The notes under the pieces: model-generated | Told to the model about the DNA's origin: nothing | Seen by the model: the letters and a program-made list of their open reading frames with translations, nothing else | The model's database searches: none | Made by a program: the position numbers and the translations under genes | NCBI GenBank assembly: GCA_937911175.1 | Contig: CALDSE010000022.1 | Span: 1 to 49,482 of the forward strand | Source: an uncultured Sediminibacterium sp. | GTDB lineage: Bacteria; Bacteroidota; Bacteroidia; Chitinophagales; Chitinophagaceae | Reading direction: 5' to 3' | Length of the DNA: 49,482 nucleotides | Shown here: piece by piece, positions 1-8,154 of the stretch | Layout: each line of letters opens with the position of its first letter | Position numbering within the stretch: position 1 is the first letter of the stretch

Positions 1-3
1 GAT

Positions 4-76
4 GGCGCTGTAGCTCAGTTGGTAGAGCAAAGGACTGAAAATCCTTGTGTCCCCGGTTCGAGCCCGGGTGGTGCCA
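4..76 (+). tRNA. tRNA-Phe (anticodon GAA)
   Basis: A complete cloverleaf can be folded by eye. The acceptor arm pairs 4-10 with 69-75 (with G-U pairs), the D-arm is 13-28, the anticodon arm is 30-46 with GAA at 37-39, and the T-arm is 52-68 with the TTCGAGC loop. The discriminator base is A76. The bases that follow are CAA, so the CCA end is not encoded and must be added by nucleotidyltransferase. A hairpin terminator follows at once, so this looks like the last gene of its transcript. Confidence 0.96.
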
Positions 77-78
77 CA

Positions 79-107
79 AGCCCTCAACGAAAGTAGGGGG
101 CTTTTTT
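79..107 (+). terminator. Intrinsic terminator after tRNA-Phe
   Basis: An AGCCC arm at 79-83 pairs with GGGCT at 98-102, followed by a run of T (102-107). It begins three bases after the tRNA discriminator base, so it should end the tRNA transcript. Confidence 0.75.
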
Positions 108-169
108 GTTGTATAAATATTTTAGTTTCAAAAAGAGACTTATATTTATATCCACCAAAAAAATCAACT

Positions 170-970
170 ATGAAAAAAACAGTATCTCTAGTAATTACAA
201 TGCTTATTTGCATTATGAGTTTCGCACAGGTAGCACAGCCCTATTACTTAATGCACGATTATAGAAAAGTAACTGGCAAAGACTTAAAAGTGATGTTAGA
301 AAATGAAGAACATTTTTGGAGTAAAGTGGGTCAGTTATTAGTTAAAGAAGGCAAATTGACTACCTGGAATATGTTAGAAAGAGTTGGCGGTCCTGAATCA
401 GAGCCTAATATCCTTTTTTTAATAGGTATTGGATCTAAACAAAACATGCATGATTTAAATGAAACATTTGATTATGGTGCAAAAAAAGTTATGGCATCCA
501 TGGGTAAAGATGAAGCTGTATTTGTTAAAAGAGGTCTAAATATAGACGCTAATCGAGTTGCAATGGCAATGTTAAATATGGCAAACTATGAGTCAGTGGA
601 GGGCAAACGTAATTATGTAAAAATGAATTATTCTAAAGTATCTGATGTAGCAAAAATGAATGAATTGCAAACAAAGGTATGGGGAAGCTTTATTAAAAAA
701 TCAATGGCTTCAGGTGCAGTAAATCAAAAGACTTGGTCTACTTCAAGTGTAGTGTCTCCAGTAGGAACTGGCTATGATTGGAATTATGTATCTGCTGATG
801 GATATACAAATTATGAAGATGTATTAGATGGTGGCTGGTCAACCCCACCCACTATTCCTGATTTAAGTGAAATTGGAAAATTAATTGGTGGAACTGGGGC
901 TTTTCATAAATCAGTTATATGGAAAGTATTAATGTCAGTAAACAATAAAGGAGAGTATACTAAACACTAA
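170..970 (+). CDS. Secreted protein of unknown function, two ABM/Dabb-like repeats
   Basis: This encodes a 266-residue protein with a signal peptide (MKKTVSLVITML...SFAQ, cleavage near residue 20). The frame is open further upstream, but that extension would run into the tRNA-Phe gene. The ATG at 170, followed at once by a signal peptide, is therefore the right start. I do not recognise the family. Two halves show the same pattern, a helix with Trp followed by a second Trp about 17 residues later (W50/W66 and W171/W189) and then a beta-rich stretch. This suggests two tandem ferredoxin-like (alpha+beta barrel) units. The secreted 126-residue protein at 2340 resembles one such unit. It is likely monocistronic, ending at the terminator at 988. 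Confidence 0.75.
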   Translation: MKKTVSLVITMLICIMSFAQVAQPYYLMHDYRKVTGKDLKVMLENEEHFWSKVGQLLVKEGKLTTWNMLERVGGPESEPNILFLIGIGSKQNMHDLNETFDYGAKKVMASMGKDEAVFVKRGLNIDANRVAMAMLNMANYESVEGKRNYVKMNYSKVSDVAKMNELQTKVWGSFIKKSMASGAVNQKTWSTSSVVSPVGTGYDWNYVSADGYTNYEDVLDGGWSTPPTIPDLSEIGKLIGGTGAFHKSVIWKVLMSVNNKGEYTKH

Positions 971-987
971 TTTATTTTTAAATTTTT

Positions 988-1019
988 AAGGCCCCTCGAA
1001 TTATCGAGGGGCCTTTTTT
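988..1019 (+). terminator. Strong intrinsic terminator
   Basis: A perfect 12-bp stem (AAGGCCCCTCGA at 988-999 with its complement at 1004-1015) has a four-base loop and ends in a T-run. It closes the gene at 170-970. Its stem is closely related in sequence to the terminator at 2758. Confidence 0.9.
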
Positions 1020-1095
1020 GTTACTTAACTTAAATTACTTAACAGCGTGCTTACCAGTTTATTGACATTTAATTATATATGAATTTTTTAGCGTC

Positions 1096-1126
1096 TTGTA
1101 TTATTAAATTATTAATTGTACTTTCG
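1096..1126 (+). promoter_or_regulatory. Bacteroidota-type promoter for the HxlR gene
   Basis: TTG at 1096-1098 is followed after exactly 20 bases by TACTTTCG at 1119-1126. This is one base off the Bacteroidota -7 consensus TAnnTTTG at the expected spacing. It lies 17 bases upstream of the ATG at 1144. It is assigned by pattern only. Confidence 0.45.
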
Positions 1127-1143
1127 CTAATTAATTTTAAGTT

Positions 1144-1584
1144 ATGCCAAACAGTATTCCCTTCCGTTCCATTTGCCCAGTGGCTACCAGCTTAGATATT
1201 ATTGGAGATAAATGGACTTTATTAATTTTAAGAGATATGATCTGGGGTCATAAAACTTTGTTTAATGAATTTCAACAGTCAATAGAAAGTATGCCAAGTA
1301 AAATGCTCGCCAATAGATTAAAAAAATTGGAAGAGCTTGGATTTGTAAGCAAGACAAAAGGAAACCTTAATAAAAAAAGCGTTTATTATTTATTAGAAAA
1401 AAGAGGCTTAGATACTTTTCCTATCATGGTTGAAATGGCTATTTTTTCTACTAAACATTTCTTTGATCATTTAGGTACTACTTATACCAAGGAAGCCAGA
1501 ACGACTATGAAAACAGATAGACAAGGCTATATCTCAGAATTGGTTAATAACTACAAGAAATTTAAAAGGAACTTGGTTATTTAA
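1144..1584 (+). CDS. HxlR-family transcriptional regulator
   Basis: This 146-residue winged-helix protein has the HxlR signature: an early Cys (SICPVATSLDIIGDKW, Cys11), the LLILRDMIWG helix, the FNEFQ segment and the recognition region PSKMLANRLKKLEELGFV, then a wing ending in YYLLEKRG. HxlR proteins are DNA-binding repressors or activators, often answering to aldehydes, quinones or disulfide stress through the N-terminal Cys. The conserved Cys is present here. No adjacent co-oriented target gene is visible. The protein is about 25 residues longer than a minimal HxlR domain, with a basic C-terminal tail. The start is fixed by the ATG and the promoter-like element just upstream. Confidence 0.93.
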   Translation: MPNSIPFRSICPVATSLDIIGDKWTLLILRDMIWGHKTLFNEFQQSIESMPSKMLANRLKKLEELGFVSKTKGNLNKKSVYYLLEKRGLDTFPIMVEMAIFSTKHFFDHLGTTYTKEARTTMKTDRQGYISELVNNYKKFKRNLVI

Positions 1585-1652
1585 TTCTTTCTTTCAGGAA
1601 CCGCCCGATGATTTTTATTCAACCAATAAAGAACTAATATTTTAAAAATAAA

Positions 1653-1685
1653 AAAGTCCTGCAGAAATTATTTCTGCAGGACTTT
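1653..1685. terminator. Bidirectional intrinsic terminator
   Basis: A 15-bp perfect stem (1653-1667 with 1671-1685) encloses a TTA loop. On the minus strand it is followed by a T-run (the A-run at 1651-1655 and further A-rich bases on the plus strand). It can end both the convergent HxlR gene and the minus-strand lipoprotein gene at 1708. Confidence 0.88.
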
Positions 1686-1707
1686 ATATTAATAAATAAA
1701 ATATAAA

Positions 1708-2199
1708 TTAACGCTCTATAGCTAAATCAGCTGCATTATAAAATTCTCCTTGCCATGCAATTTTTCCGTCTTTATCAAAATCAAATGTACAGTAGTATTT
1801 TAATAAACCAGTTTTTCCACTACTAGCAAATTTTGAATTCCATAAACCATATACTCTAACACTACCATCTAAATTATTATCCATATCTACTCCTTTTCTC
1901 CAAAGTGGATTAGTAAAAGTAATGTCATTAAAAGTGCTCATAAATACTTGCATTTGAGCATACCACACATCTTTAGATAATGAATCTTGGCCTACCGCCG
2001 GAGGAGACCACATAAAATTATCTGTAACATAAGAAGCCATTTTTACAGAATCTTTAGCAGCGAATGCAGCAAAAAATGCTTGAGCAGTTGCTAAGTTTTT
2101 GGTGTAGGCCTCATCTGCAGCAGTTGTTTTTACCGCAGTACTGTTATTACAAGCTACTAAGACAGCTACAATAACTAAAGAAAGTAAAATCTTTTTCAT
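1708..2199 (-). CDS. SnoaL/NTF2-like lipoprotein
   Basis: This encodes a 163-residue protein with a lipoprotein signal (lipobox LVAC, Cys17), so it should be anchored to a membrane. The mature part (about 30-160) has the SnoaL/NTF2-like pattern: a helical start (TAQAFFAAFAAKDSVKMASYVTDNFMW) and then a curved sheet ending in CTFDFDKDGKIAWQGEFYN. This fold often binds small hydrophobic ligands or carries simple enzyme activity, but no catalytic residue set can be assigned from sequence. It stands alone, transcribed away from the 126-residue secreted protein gene at 2340 and ending at the bidirectional hairpin. Confidence 0.82.
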   Translation of the reverse strand: MKKILLSLVIVAVLVACNNSTAVKTTAADEAYTKNLATAQAFFAAFAAKDSVKMASYVTDNFMWSPPAVGQDSLSKDVWYAQMQVFMSTFNDITFTNPLWRKGVDMDNNLDGSVRVYGLWNSKFASSGKTGLLKYYCTFDFDKDGKIAWQGEFYNAADLAIER

Positions 2200-2339
2200 T
2201 TATTATTTTTTGGTTACACTAATATAATCCATTTAAGTGTTAAAATGAAAGTAAATTTCCTTAATTTTAGTGCACGTTTAAAGCTATTTAAACCGTTAAA
2301 ATCTTACCTTAATTTGTTAACTCATTAAAAATCAATCAA

Positions 2340-2720
2340 ATGAAAAAAATCATCTTCTTAATGATAGCTGTAATTGGATTTAATCTAACAGCTTCTGCTC
2401 AAAAAGCCATCAACTCTGTACATTTTTATGATGTTAAAAATGCGGCTTTGGAAAAAACCTATATCGCTAGCATCAAAGAAATTAATGCGATCATGATTGA
2501 AATAGGCTTTCCTAATAACTATTATACTTATATGAAATTAAATGAATCAGATACTACTTCCACTTATAGAAGCTGTACTATTGGTCATTGGACTTCAGAA
2601 AAAGATTATAAAGCTATTCACGACAATGCCAAGTATAAAGCTTGGGGCGCTAAGAATAAAGACAACAATGGTGTTTTTATTACAGGGCAATTGTATAGAA
2701 AGTTTTATACTGTAGATTAA
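2340..2720 (+). CDS. Secreted small alpha/beta protein, unknown function
   Basis: This encodes a 126-residue protein with a clear signal peptide (MKKIIFLMIAVIGFNLTASA, cleavage before QKA). The mature part of about 105 residues alternates strand and helix (SVHFYDVK, a helix over EKTYIASIKEINAIMIE, YYTYMKL, SCTIGHW, a second helix, LYRKFYTVD). This resembles a single dimeric alpha+beta barrel unit. Family membership is an inference, since no diagnostic motif is visible. The leader is A-rich, with ATCAATCAA before the ATG and no Shine-Dalgarno site. A strong terminator follows at 2758, so it is monocistronic. Confidence 0.7.
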   Translation: MKKIIFLMIAVIGFNLTASAQKAINSVHFYDVKNAALEKTYIASIKEINAIMIEIGFPNNYYTYMKLNESDTTSTYRSCTIGHWTSEKDYKAIHDNAKYKAWGAKNKDNNGVFITGQLYRKFYTVD

Positions 2721-2757
2721 TTAAAACAAATAGAATTATAATTCTTTATAAGAATAT

Positions 2758-2790
2758 AAAAAGCCCCTCGAATCATCGGGGGGCTTTTTT
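2758..2790 (+). terminator. Intrinsic terminator
   Basis: A GC-rich stem (AAGCCCCTCGA pairing with TCGGGGGGCTT with one wobble) around an ATCA loop is followed by a T-run. Both the stem and the loop resemble the terminator at 988. Confidence 0.88.
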
Positions 2791-2849
2791 ATGCAATGCA
2801 TTATCTCGGTATTATCTAAGGGAATTTTAATAATTCCTACCTAATTTTC

Positions 2850-3083
2850 TTATTTATCGTTTCTTCTTCTTGCCTCTTCAGCCTCTTTGTAAATATTAAT
2901 CCAAGTTAAGGAAATATCAATCACTGCTAATAAAGGTCCTAAGGCCAAGACCATAATTACTTCTAAACCTGGTGAATACCCAATGACCCCGTCCAATGAG
3001 GTTAATTTTGATCTTTTAAATAATTTATACAAGCAGTAAATAGATGAAAGTATCCAAAAGAAAATGACAATATTTGTTAACAT
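2850..3083 (-). CDS. Small membrane protein, unknown function
   Basis: This encodes a 77-residue protein with two hydrophobic helices (about 2-20 and 38-65) separated by a basic loop (KLFKRSKL), and a charged tail (KEAEEARRRNDK) likely in the cytoplasm. No family is recognised. It begins at ATG 3083 and is flanked by genes on the opposite strand. The amphipathic, charged C-terminus and the hydrophobic core make it a believable real gene despite its length. Confidence 0.55.
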   Translation of the reverse strand: MLTNIVIFFWILSSIYCLYKLFKRSKLTSLDGVIGYSPGLEVIMVLALGPLLAVIDISLTWINIYKEAEEARRRNDK

Positions 3084-3214
3084 AGAATCCTTTTTTATTC
3101 ATTGCAAAGATAAGACATTAAATCTTTCTTACATTATTTAAAAAGCCCCCTTTTTTTAAATAATAATTGTAATATGCATTTGGAAATATTGAATGGAAAT
3201 TCAACTTAAAAAAT

Positions 3215-3958
3215 ATGAAACAATTACTTAGCTCTTTGATAGGCATATGCTGCCTTTGTTTTGCAGCCCAAGGCCAAAAATTGACCCTAGCCAATGTGCA
3301 TTCCCATAACGACTATGAACAAAAAACACCTTTTCATCTAGCCTACCGCAACCAACTTGGCTCCATTGAAGCTGATATTCATTTAGTAGCAGGTAAAATT
3401 TTAGTGGGCCACGATACAAAAGATTTATTGCCTAGTCGTAGTCTTGAAAATTTGTATTTAGCGCCCCTGCTTACTTATAATACACCCAATAGAAAATTAC
3501 AATTTTTAATAGATGTAAAAACAGAAGCCATTAGTACTTTAGATAGTTTAATAGCCATATTAAAAAAATACCCTACACTTATTAATAATAAAAATATTAC
3601 CATTACTATTTCTGGTAACACACCTGCCGATAGTTTATTTATACAGTATCCTAGCTTTATACATTTTGACGGCAGAATTTTTAAAAACTATACCACAGCC
3701 CAGCTGTCTAAAATTTCTTTAATTAGCGAAGACTATGGAAAGTTTACGATGTGGAAGAAAACCTGGCCCATGCAAGTTGCGGAGGAAGAAAAAATTAAAC
3801 TAGCTATTGAAAAAATACATGCACTTAATAAACCCATTAGATTATGGGGCACACCCGATTTTCCTTTAGCATGGGAAAAATTTATTGAAATGAAAATAGA
3901 TTTTATTAATACAGACAAGATTGAAGAGATTACACAGTTCTTTCAAGCACGTCCCTAA
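3215..3958 (+). CDS. Secreted PI-PLC/GDPD-like phosphodiesterase (AIM6-type)
   Basis: This encodes a 247-residue protein with a signal peptide (cleavage near AAQGQ, residue 21). The mature part is a TIM-barrel phosphodiesterase of the glycerophosphodiesterase/PI-PLC superfamily. HSHNDYEQ at 29-36 carries the first catalytic His, SIEADIH (E52, D54) gives the metal ligands, and GHD (H66) gives the second His. It continues through the strand FLIDVKTE and ends in FINTDKI, the usual last strand. Length matches the AIM6-like group rather than larger GDPDs. The substrate is unknown, with a glycerophosphodiester or similar phosphodiester likely. It meets the CBM9-like gene tail to tail with three bases between the stops. 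Confidence 0.82.
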   Translation: MKQLLSSLIGICCLCFAAQGQKLTLANVHSHNDYEQKTPFHLAYRNQLGSIEADIHLVAGKILVGHDTKDLLPSRSLENLYLAPLLTYNTPNRKLQFLIDVKTEAISTLDSLIAILKKYPTLINNKNITITISGNTPADSLFIQYPSFIHFDGRIFKNYTTAQLSKISLISEDYGKFTMWKKTWPMQVAEEEKIKLAIEKIHALNKPIRLWGTPDFPLAWEKFIEMKIDFINTDKIEEITQFFQARP

Positions 3959-3961
3959 AAC

Positions 3962-4678
3962 TTATTCAAAAATAATAGTTCCAAATTTTTTGTATTCGTG
4001 AAAACTACGGCTGGTAGGCTTCCAGGTCCAATGGTTGCTTCCTTTATCATAGTCAATTCTGTAAAAATTAGCCCTCCATTTTGTTCCAGATTTGGGCGGT
4101 ACATTTTCTAGCGGGCTTAGTAAAACAAAGGGTATAAAAAATTCGGCAGTCCATCCAATTACTTTATCTCCTTTTTTGTTGATAGTAGCTGCATGTCTTG
4201 TTCTTCTTTCTTTTTCATAATGCCAAGGCCTCCAACCTAAAAACTTCCCATTATAATTTGGAACTATTATAGGTAATTCATAATTCCAAGGAGATAACTC
4301 ATATTCAAAATAAAGAACCGACTTTTCATCAGGCCAAAAGAAGGCTTCTACTACATCTTCATTATACAAGTCAGCAAAATCTTCTCTTAGGGTGGATGTA
4401 ATAAGTGAATCCTCGCATACGTACAAACAGTAAATTCCAGAGTCGGAATATAAAATTTTAAAATTGGTGGAATAATTTACCCCAGTAGTTAATTTCTTAT
4501 TCAATTTTGTAAACGAGGTAGTCTTCCAAGCGGCAGCATCTCCTAATCCATTAACAGAAAAATCTTTTATTTTTTTTACAGCAATAGTGGAACTGTCATC
4601 GGCTTGCGCTTTAACATGCACCACCAAAAACATAGAAAAAACAACAGCTATCAATAAAGTTTTATATCCCTTAGTCAT
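3962..4678 (-). CDS. Secreted CBM9-like carbohydrate-binding protein
   Basis: This encodes a 238-residue protein with a signal peptide (to about residue 25, ...VHVKAQA). The mature region is one beta-sandwich of the CBM9/DOMON-like type. Hallmarks are an early VNGLGDAAAWKTT segment, ILYSDSGIYCLYVCED, EDVVEAFFWPDE, YFEYELSPWN, WTAEFFIPF and the late WRANFYRIDY followed by HWTWKPT. Such proteins bind sugar chain ends or are non-catalytic parts of glycan systems. The gene starts one base after the stop of the PIG-L gene, so the two are translated as a pair. The pairing suggests a role on an N-acetylated or otherwise decorated glycan, which is an inference. Confidence 0.85.
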   Translation of the reverse strand: MTKGYKTLLIAVVFSMFLVVHVKAQADDSSTIAVKKIKDFSVNGLGDAAAWKTTSFTKLNKKLTTGVNYSTNFKILYSDSGIYCLYVCEDSLITSTLREDFADLYNEDVVEAFFWPDEKSVLYFEYELSPWNYELPIIVPNYNGKFLGWRPWHYEKERRTRHAATINKKGDKVIGWTAEFFIPFVLLSPLENVPPKSGTKWRANFYRIDYDKGSNHWTWKPTSRSFHEYKKFGTIIFE

Positions 4679-4679
4679 A

Positions 4680-5564
4680 CTATTTAATTAACATAGGAAA
4701 CAATCTTTTTATTTCTGCTTCATTAGGTTGTGCGCCATATTCACAAACTTCAAAAGCTTCTGCATGCTTTGCTTTTGCTGCTTTTGCTGCGCCATACCAT
4801 TTCACCATAGCTGCTCTAATATTGGCTTTCATTGGTTTATCATATAATTTCATCAACCACTGTAATCTTTCTTCTTTTCCAGTAGGAACGTCTTTTTCAT
4901 ATCTTCCTATCCAAGGCATCCACTCATAAAATTGAGATTCATGCGCATCAATGGCTAAAATCTTTTTTGCATAAGTAGTTGTAATATCTACTACGATATC
5001 AGGTCTGAACGGGTTCGGTCTTTGAAAATGATCCTCTCCATATAAAAATACAGGCGTTTTTCTTAGAGGCGGTACATCTGGTGCAACATTGGGTACTTCT
5101 ATCATATAGGCTGCATCTTGCACTAATACTCCTGTATAACGGTGATCAGGGTGGTAATCATTAGGTCTTGGTGCAATGACTACATCTGCATTCCACTCTC
5201 TAATTTTTCTAATTATTTGTAATCGCACTTCTAGTGTAGGTAATAGTGCACCATCGTGATTATCTAATACATCATAAGTTACCCCTAGTCGTTTAGCTAC
5301 TTCCTGAGTTTCTAAATATCTACGTGCAGCTAATTCTTTTCCTTTCATGGTTTGATGTCCTGCATCCCCATTTGTAACTGCTACAAATTTTACAGCATGC
5401 CCCATACTTGAAAATAAGGCTGCAGTAGCCCCTGCCTCATAATCACAATCATCGGGATGCGCACCAATGACAATAATTCTACTTTTTTCTTTGATAGTTT
5501 GTGCCATTACTGATTGACACAACATTAATAGTACAATACCCAATAGAATTTTTATATTTTTCAT
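4680..5564 (-). CDS. Secreted PIG-L (LmbE) family deacetylase
   Basis: This encodes a 294-residue protein with a signal peptide (MKNIKILLGIVLLMLCQSVMAQ). The LmbE/PIG-L zinc site is visible: AHPDD at 35-39 and the downstream NDYHPDHRYTG, which carries the other His ligand. These enzymes remove acetyl groups from N-acetylglucosamine-type sugars; in Bacteroidota many are secreted and of unknown substrate. The length fits the family (about 250-300). It is the first gene of a two-gene operon with the CBM9-like protein. Downstream in the protein, QFYEWMPWIG and a Lys/Ala-rich C-terminal helix are typical of this secreted branch. Confidence 0.93.
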   Translation of the reverse strand: MKNIKILLGIVLLMLCQSVMAQTIKEKSRIIVIGAHPDDCDYEAGATAALFSSMGHAVKFVAVTNGDAGHQTMKGKELAARRYLETQEVAKRLGVTYDVLDNHDGALLPTLEVRLQIIRKIREWNADVVIAPRPNDYHPDHRYTGVLVQDAAYMIEVPNVAPDVPPLRKTPVFLYGEDHFQRPNPFRPDIVVDITTTYAKKILAIDAHESQFYEWMPWIGRYEKDVPTGKEERLQWLMKLYDKPMKANIRAAMVKWYGAAKAAKAKHAEAFEVCEYGAQPNEAEIKRLFPMLIK

Positions 5565-5648
5565 ATAATATGTTTTGGTTAAAAATTAGCAACTTCAATT
5601 TAACTCATTTTCTTGGTTTATAGCTGCAAAAAGCTGCGATGATTTTAG

Positions 5649-5656
5649 TAACTTTA
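5649..5656 (+). promoter_or_regulatory. Candidate -7 box (TAACTTTA) for GH95 gene
   Basis: TAACTTTA lies 24 bases before the ATG at 5681 and is one base off TAnnTTTG. No good TTG is seen 19-21 bases upstream. The same octamer occurs before 8155 and, on the minus strand, before the alpha/beta hydrolase gene. Confidence 0.3.
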
Positions 5657-5680
5657 TTTTCAACTTATTAAGCGCTATTT

Positions 5681-8119
5681 ATGAATGTTTATCAGAAAAT
5701 CCTGGTTTTACTTCTTTGCCCCTTTGTATTATTTGCTCAAAAAAAGGCAGTTAAAAAAAAGAAGCCTGCGCCTGCGGCTACAGGCATTGTGGCTGCTGTT
5801 TCTATTCAACAGCCGCTAAAGCTCTGGTACTCGAATCCAGCTCAATATTTTGAAGAGGCCTTGGTATTAGGCAATGGGCTTCAAGGGGCTACGGTTTTTG
5901 GCGGCATTTCTACGGATAAAATTTATTTAAATGACTTGAGTTTATGGTCGGGGGAGCCAGTAAATGCAAATATGAATCCGCAAGCCTATAAAAATTTACC
6001 TGCGGTACGAAAAGCCCTGCAAGAAAATAATTATAAAAAAGCAGCAGAGCTTCTTAAAAAATTACAAGGTAAATATTCTGAATCTTATGCACCACTAGGT
6101 ACTTTACTGATGGATATTAACGACGACCCCTATATCACCGATTATTATAGAGAACTAGATATTGATAAGGCTATTGCAAAAGTGCAAACCTTTTCTAATA
6201 GCAATACTATTGAAAGAGAATATTTGGTGTCTAATCCCGATAAAATTTTTACCATTCACCTTACAAGTAAAAAAGCAGGAGCGCTTGGTTTTACGATTCG
6301 TTTTGAATCTTTATTAAAACACACAACAGCGACTACAAGTAATAGTATTCAAGTGAATGGAGTAGCGCCCGTGAAAGCCGATCCTAATTATGTTCAAAAA
6401 TCGCGTAATGCTATTTTATTTGATTCAAAAAGAGGCACTCGTTTTTCTGCTAACATAGAAATACAATCTAGTACGGGAAAAATTACTAAAACCGATTCTA
6501 GCATAACATTATCTGATGCTACAGAAGCAACAGTGTATGTTTCCATGGCCACTAGTTTCAATGGTTTTGATAAAGACCCTGCTACTAAAGGCCTAAACAA
6601 TGTAGCGAATGCTGCTACGCAATTAACGAATGCGAAACAAATGGGCTTTACAGAAATAAAAAAACGACATGTAAAAGATTATCAATCTTTTTTTAATCGT
6701 GTTGAATTAAAATTAGGGGGCAAAGACTTTGTGAATTTACCCACCGATGATCGTTTAAAAAGATATGCCAAAGGAGAAGCCGATCCTTATTTAGAAACTT
6801 TATATTTTCAATATGGGCGCTATTTATTAATATCCAGTTCTCGTACAACAGCCGTCCCTGCTAACTTACAGGGCTTGTGGAACCCCTACATACAACCTCC
6901 TTGGTCAAGTAATTATACTATTAATATTAATGCAGAAGAAAATTATTGGTTAGCAGAAAATACCAATTTATCTGAAATGCATTTACCTTTTTTACAATTT
7001 ATAGGTAACCTAGCCACCACAGGAAAAACGACGGCGAAAACATTTTACAATATGCCAGGTTGGGTAGCACATCATAATTCAGATATATGGGCTATGTCTA
7101 ATCCGGTGGGTAATTTTGGTGCTGGTGATCCTGTTTGGGCAAATTGGCCCATGGGCGGCACTTGGGTATCAACGCATTTATGGGAACATTATTTATTTAC
7201 ACAAGACCAACAATTTTTAGCACAAAAAGCGTATCCATTAATGCGTGGTGCTGCAGAATTTTGTTTAGCATGGTTAGTAAAAGATAGCAGTGGAAAATTT
7301 ATTACTTCTCCTTCTACTTCTCCAGAAAATACTTTTAAAATGCCAAATGGCTATATAGGTTCTACTCTTTACGGAGCTACTGCCGACCTTGCTATGATTA
7401 GAGAATTATTTTTAGATGTACTTGCCGCACAAAAAATTTTAAAAAACGATAACGATTTTGCCACTAAAATAAATGGGGCTTTAAATAATTTACATCCTTA
7501 TAAAGTGGGCAAGGCAGGTAATTTACAAGAATGGTATTATGATTGGGAAGACAGCGATCCTAAGCATCGTCATCAATCTCATTTATATGGATTGTATCCG
7601 GGTACACATGTAAGCGTTGATAAAACACCTGAAATTGCAGCGGCCGCTAAAAAGACTTTAGAAATAAAAGGAGATGAAACCACAGGCTGGTCAAAAGGTT
7701 GGAGAATAAATTTATGGGCAAGACTAAAAGATGGAGACCATGCGTATAAAATGGTTCGTGAATTATTAAAATATGTACCTCCCGATGGAACCAAAGAAAA
7801 TTATACCAATGCAGGGGGTACTTATCCAAATTTATTAGACGCCCACCCCCCTTTTCAAATAGATGGCAATTTTGGAGGAGCGGCAGCTGTGGCTGAAATG
7901 CTAGTGCAATCGAATGAGGAGATGATCACGCTATTACCAGCCCTTCCCAAGGCTTGGTCAACGGGGGCTGTCAAGGGATTGAAGGCAAGAGGTAACTATG
8001 AAATTGAAATGACTTGGACAAATAGTCAAGTAACCAATCTTAAAATAAAATCAAGCACGCAACCCACTGCAAAAGTTTTGATGAATGGGAAAATTCAAAT
8101 TGTAAAAACAAGTAAATAA
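5681..8119 (+). CDS. GH95 alpha-L-fucosidase (1,2-alpha-L-fucosidase type)
   Basis: This encodes an 812-residue secreted inverting glycosidase that should release terminal alpha-L-fucose (or L-galactose) from glycans. After the signal peptide (ends FVLFA) there is a basic linker (QKKAVKKKKPAP), then the GH95 N-terminal sheet (LKLWYSNPAQYFEEALVLGN, DLSLWSGEP). The catalytic set known from the Bifidobacterium enzyme is present: the NIN pair N415/N417 in NYTININAEENYW, E549 in STSPENTF and D728 in QIDGNFGG. Length matches the family. It is the first gene of a plus-strand run (HD, M14, GntK-Gnd). A TAACTTTA box at 5649-5656 may be its -7 element. Linkage preference cannot be told from sequence. 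Confidence 0.95.
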   Translation: MNVYQKILVLLLCPFVLFAQKKAVKKKKPAPAATGIVAAVSIQQPLKLWYSNPAQYFEEALVLGNGLQGATVFGGISTDKIYLNDLSLWSGEPVNANMNPQAYKNLPAVRKALQENNYKKAAELLKKLQGKYSESYAPLGTLLMDINDDPYITDYYRELDIDKAIAKVQTFSNSNTIEREYLVSNPDKIFTIHLTSKKAGALGFTIRFESLLKHTTATTSNSIQVNGVAPVKADPNYVQKSRNAILFDSKRGTRFSANIEIQSSTGKITKTDSSITLSDATEATVYVSMATSFNGFDKDPATKGLNNVANAATQLTNAKQMGFTEIKKRHVKDYQSFFNRVELKLGGKDFVNLPTDDRLKRYAKGEADPYLETLYFQYGRYLLISSSRTTAVPANLQGLWNPYIQPPWSSNYTININAEENYWLAENTNLSEMHLPFLQFIGNLATTGKTTAKTFYNMPGWVAHHNSDIWAMSNPVGNFGAGDPVWANWPMGGTWVSTHLWEHYLFTQDQQFLAQKAYPLMRGAAEFCLAWLVKDSSGKFITSPSTSPENTFKMPNGYIGSTLYGATADLAMIRELFLDVLAAQKILKNDNDFATKINGALNNLHPYKVGKAGNLQEWYYDWEDSDPKHRHQSHLYGLYPGTHVSVDKTPEIAAAAKKTLEIKGDETTGWSKGWRINLWARLKDGDHAYKMVRELLKYVPPDGTKENYTNAGGTYPNLLDAHPPFQIDGNFGGAAAVAEMLVQSNEEMITLLPALPKAWSTGAVKGLKARGNYEIEMTWTNSQVTNLKIKSSTQPTAKVLMNGKIQIVKTSK

Positions 8120-8133
8120 TTCGTTAGTATTAT

Positions 8134-8141
8134 TAACTTTA
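8134..8141 (+). promoter_or_regulatory. Candidate -7 box (TAACTTTA) for HD gene
   Basis: This is an identical octamer to the one before the GH95 gene, 13 bases before the ATG at 8155, in the 35-base gap after the GH95 stop. It may give the HD, M14 and GntK-Gnd genes a promoter of their own. The -33 element is not clear. Confidence 0.3.
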
Positions 8142-8154
8142 GCAAAACAAGAGT

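Noticed and set aside
47..169. N-terminal extension of the first secreted protein
   Set aside because: It would overlap the tRNA-Phe and its terminator and would hide the signal peptide that starts at 170.
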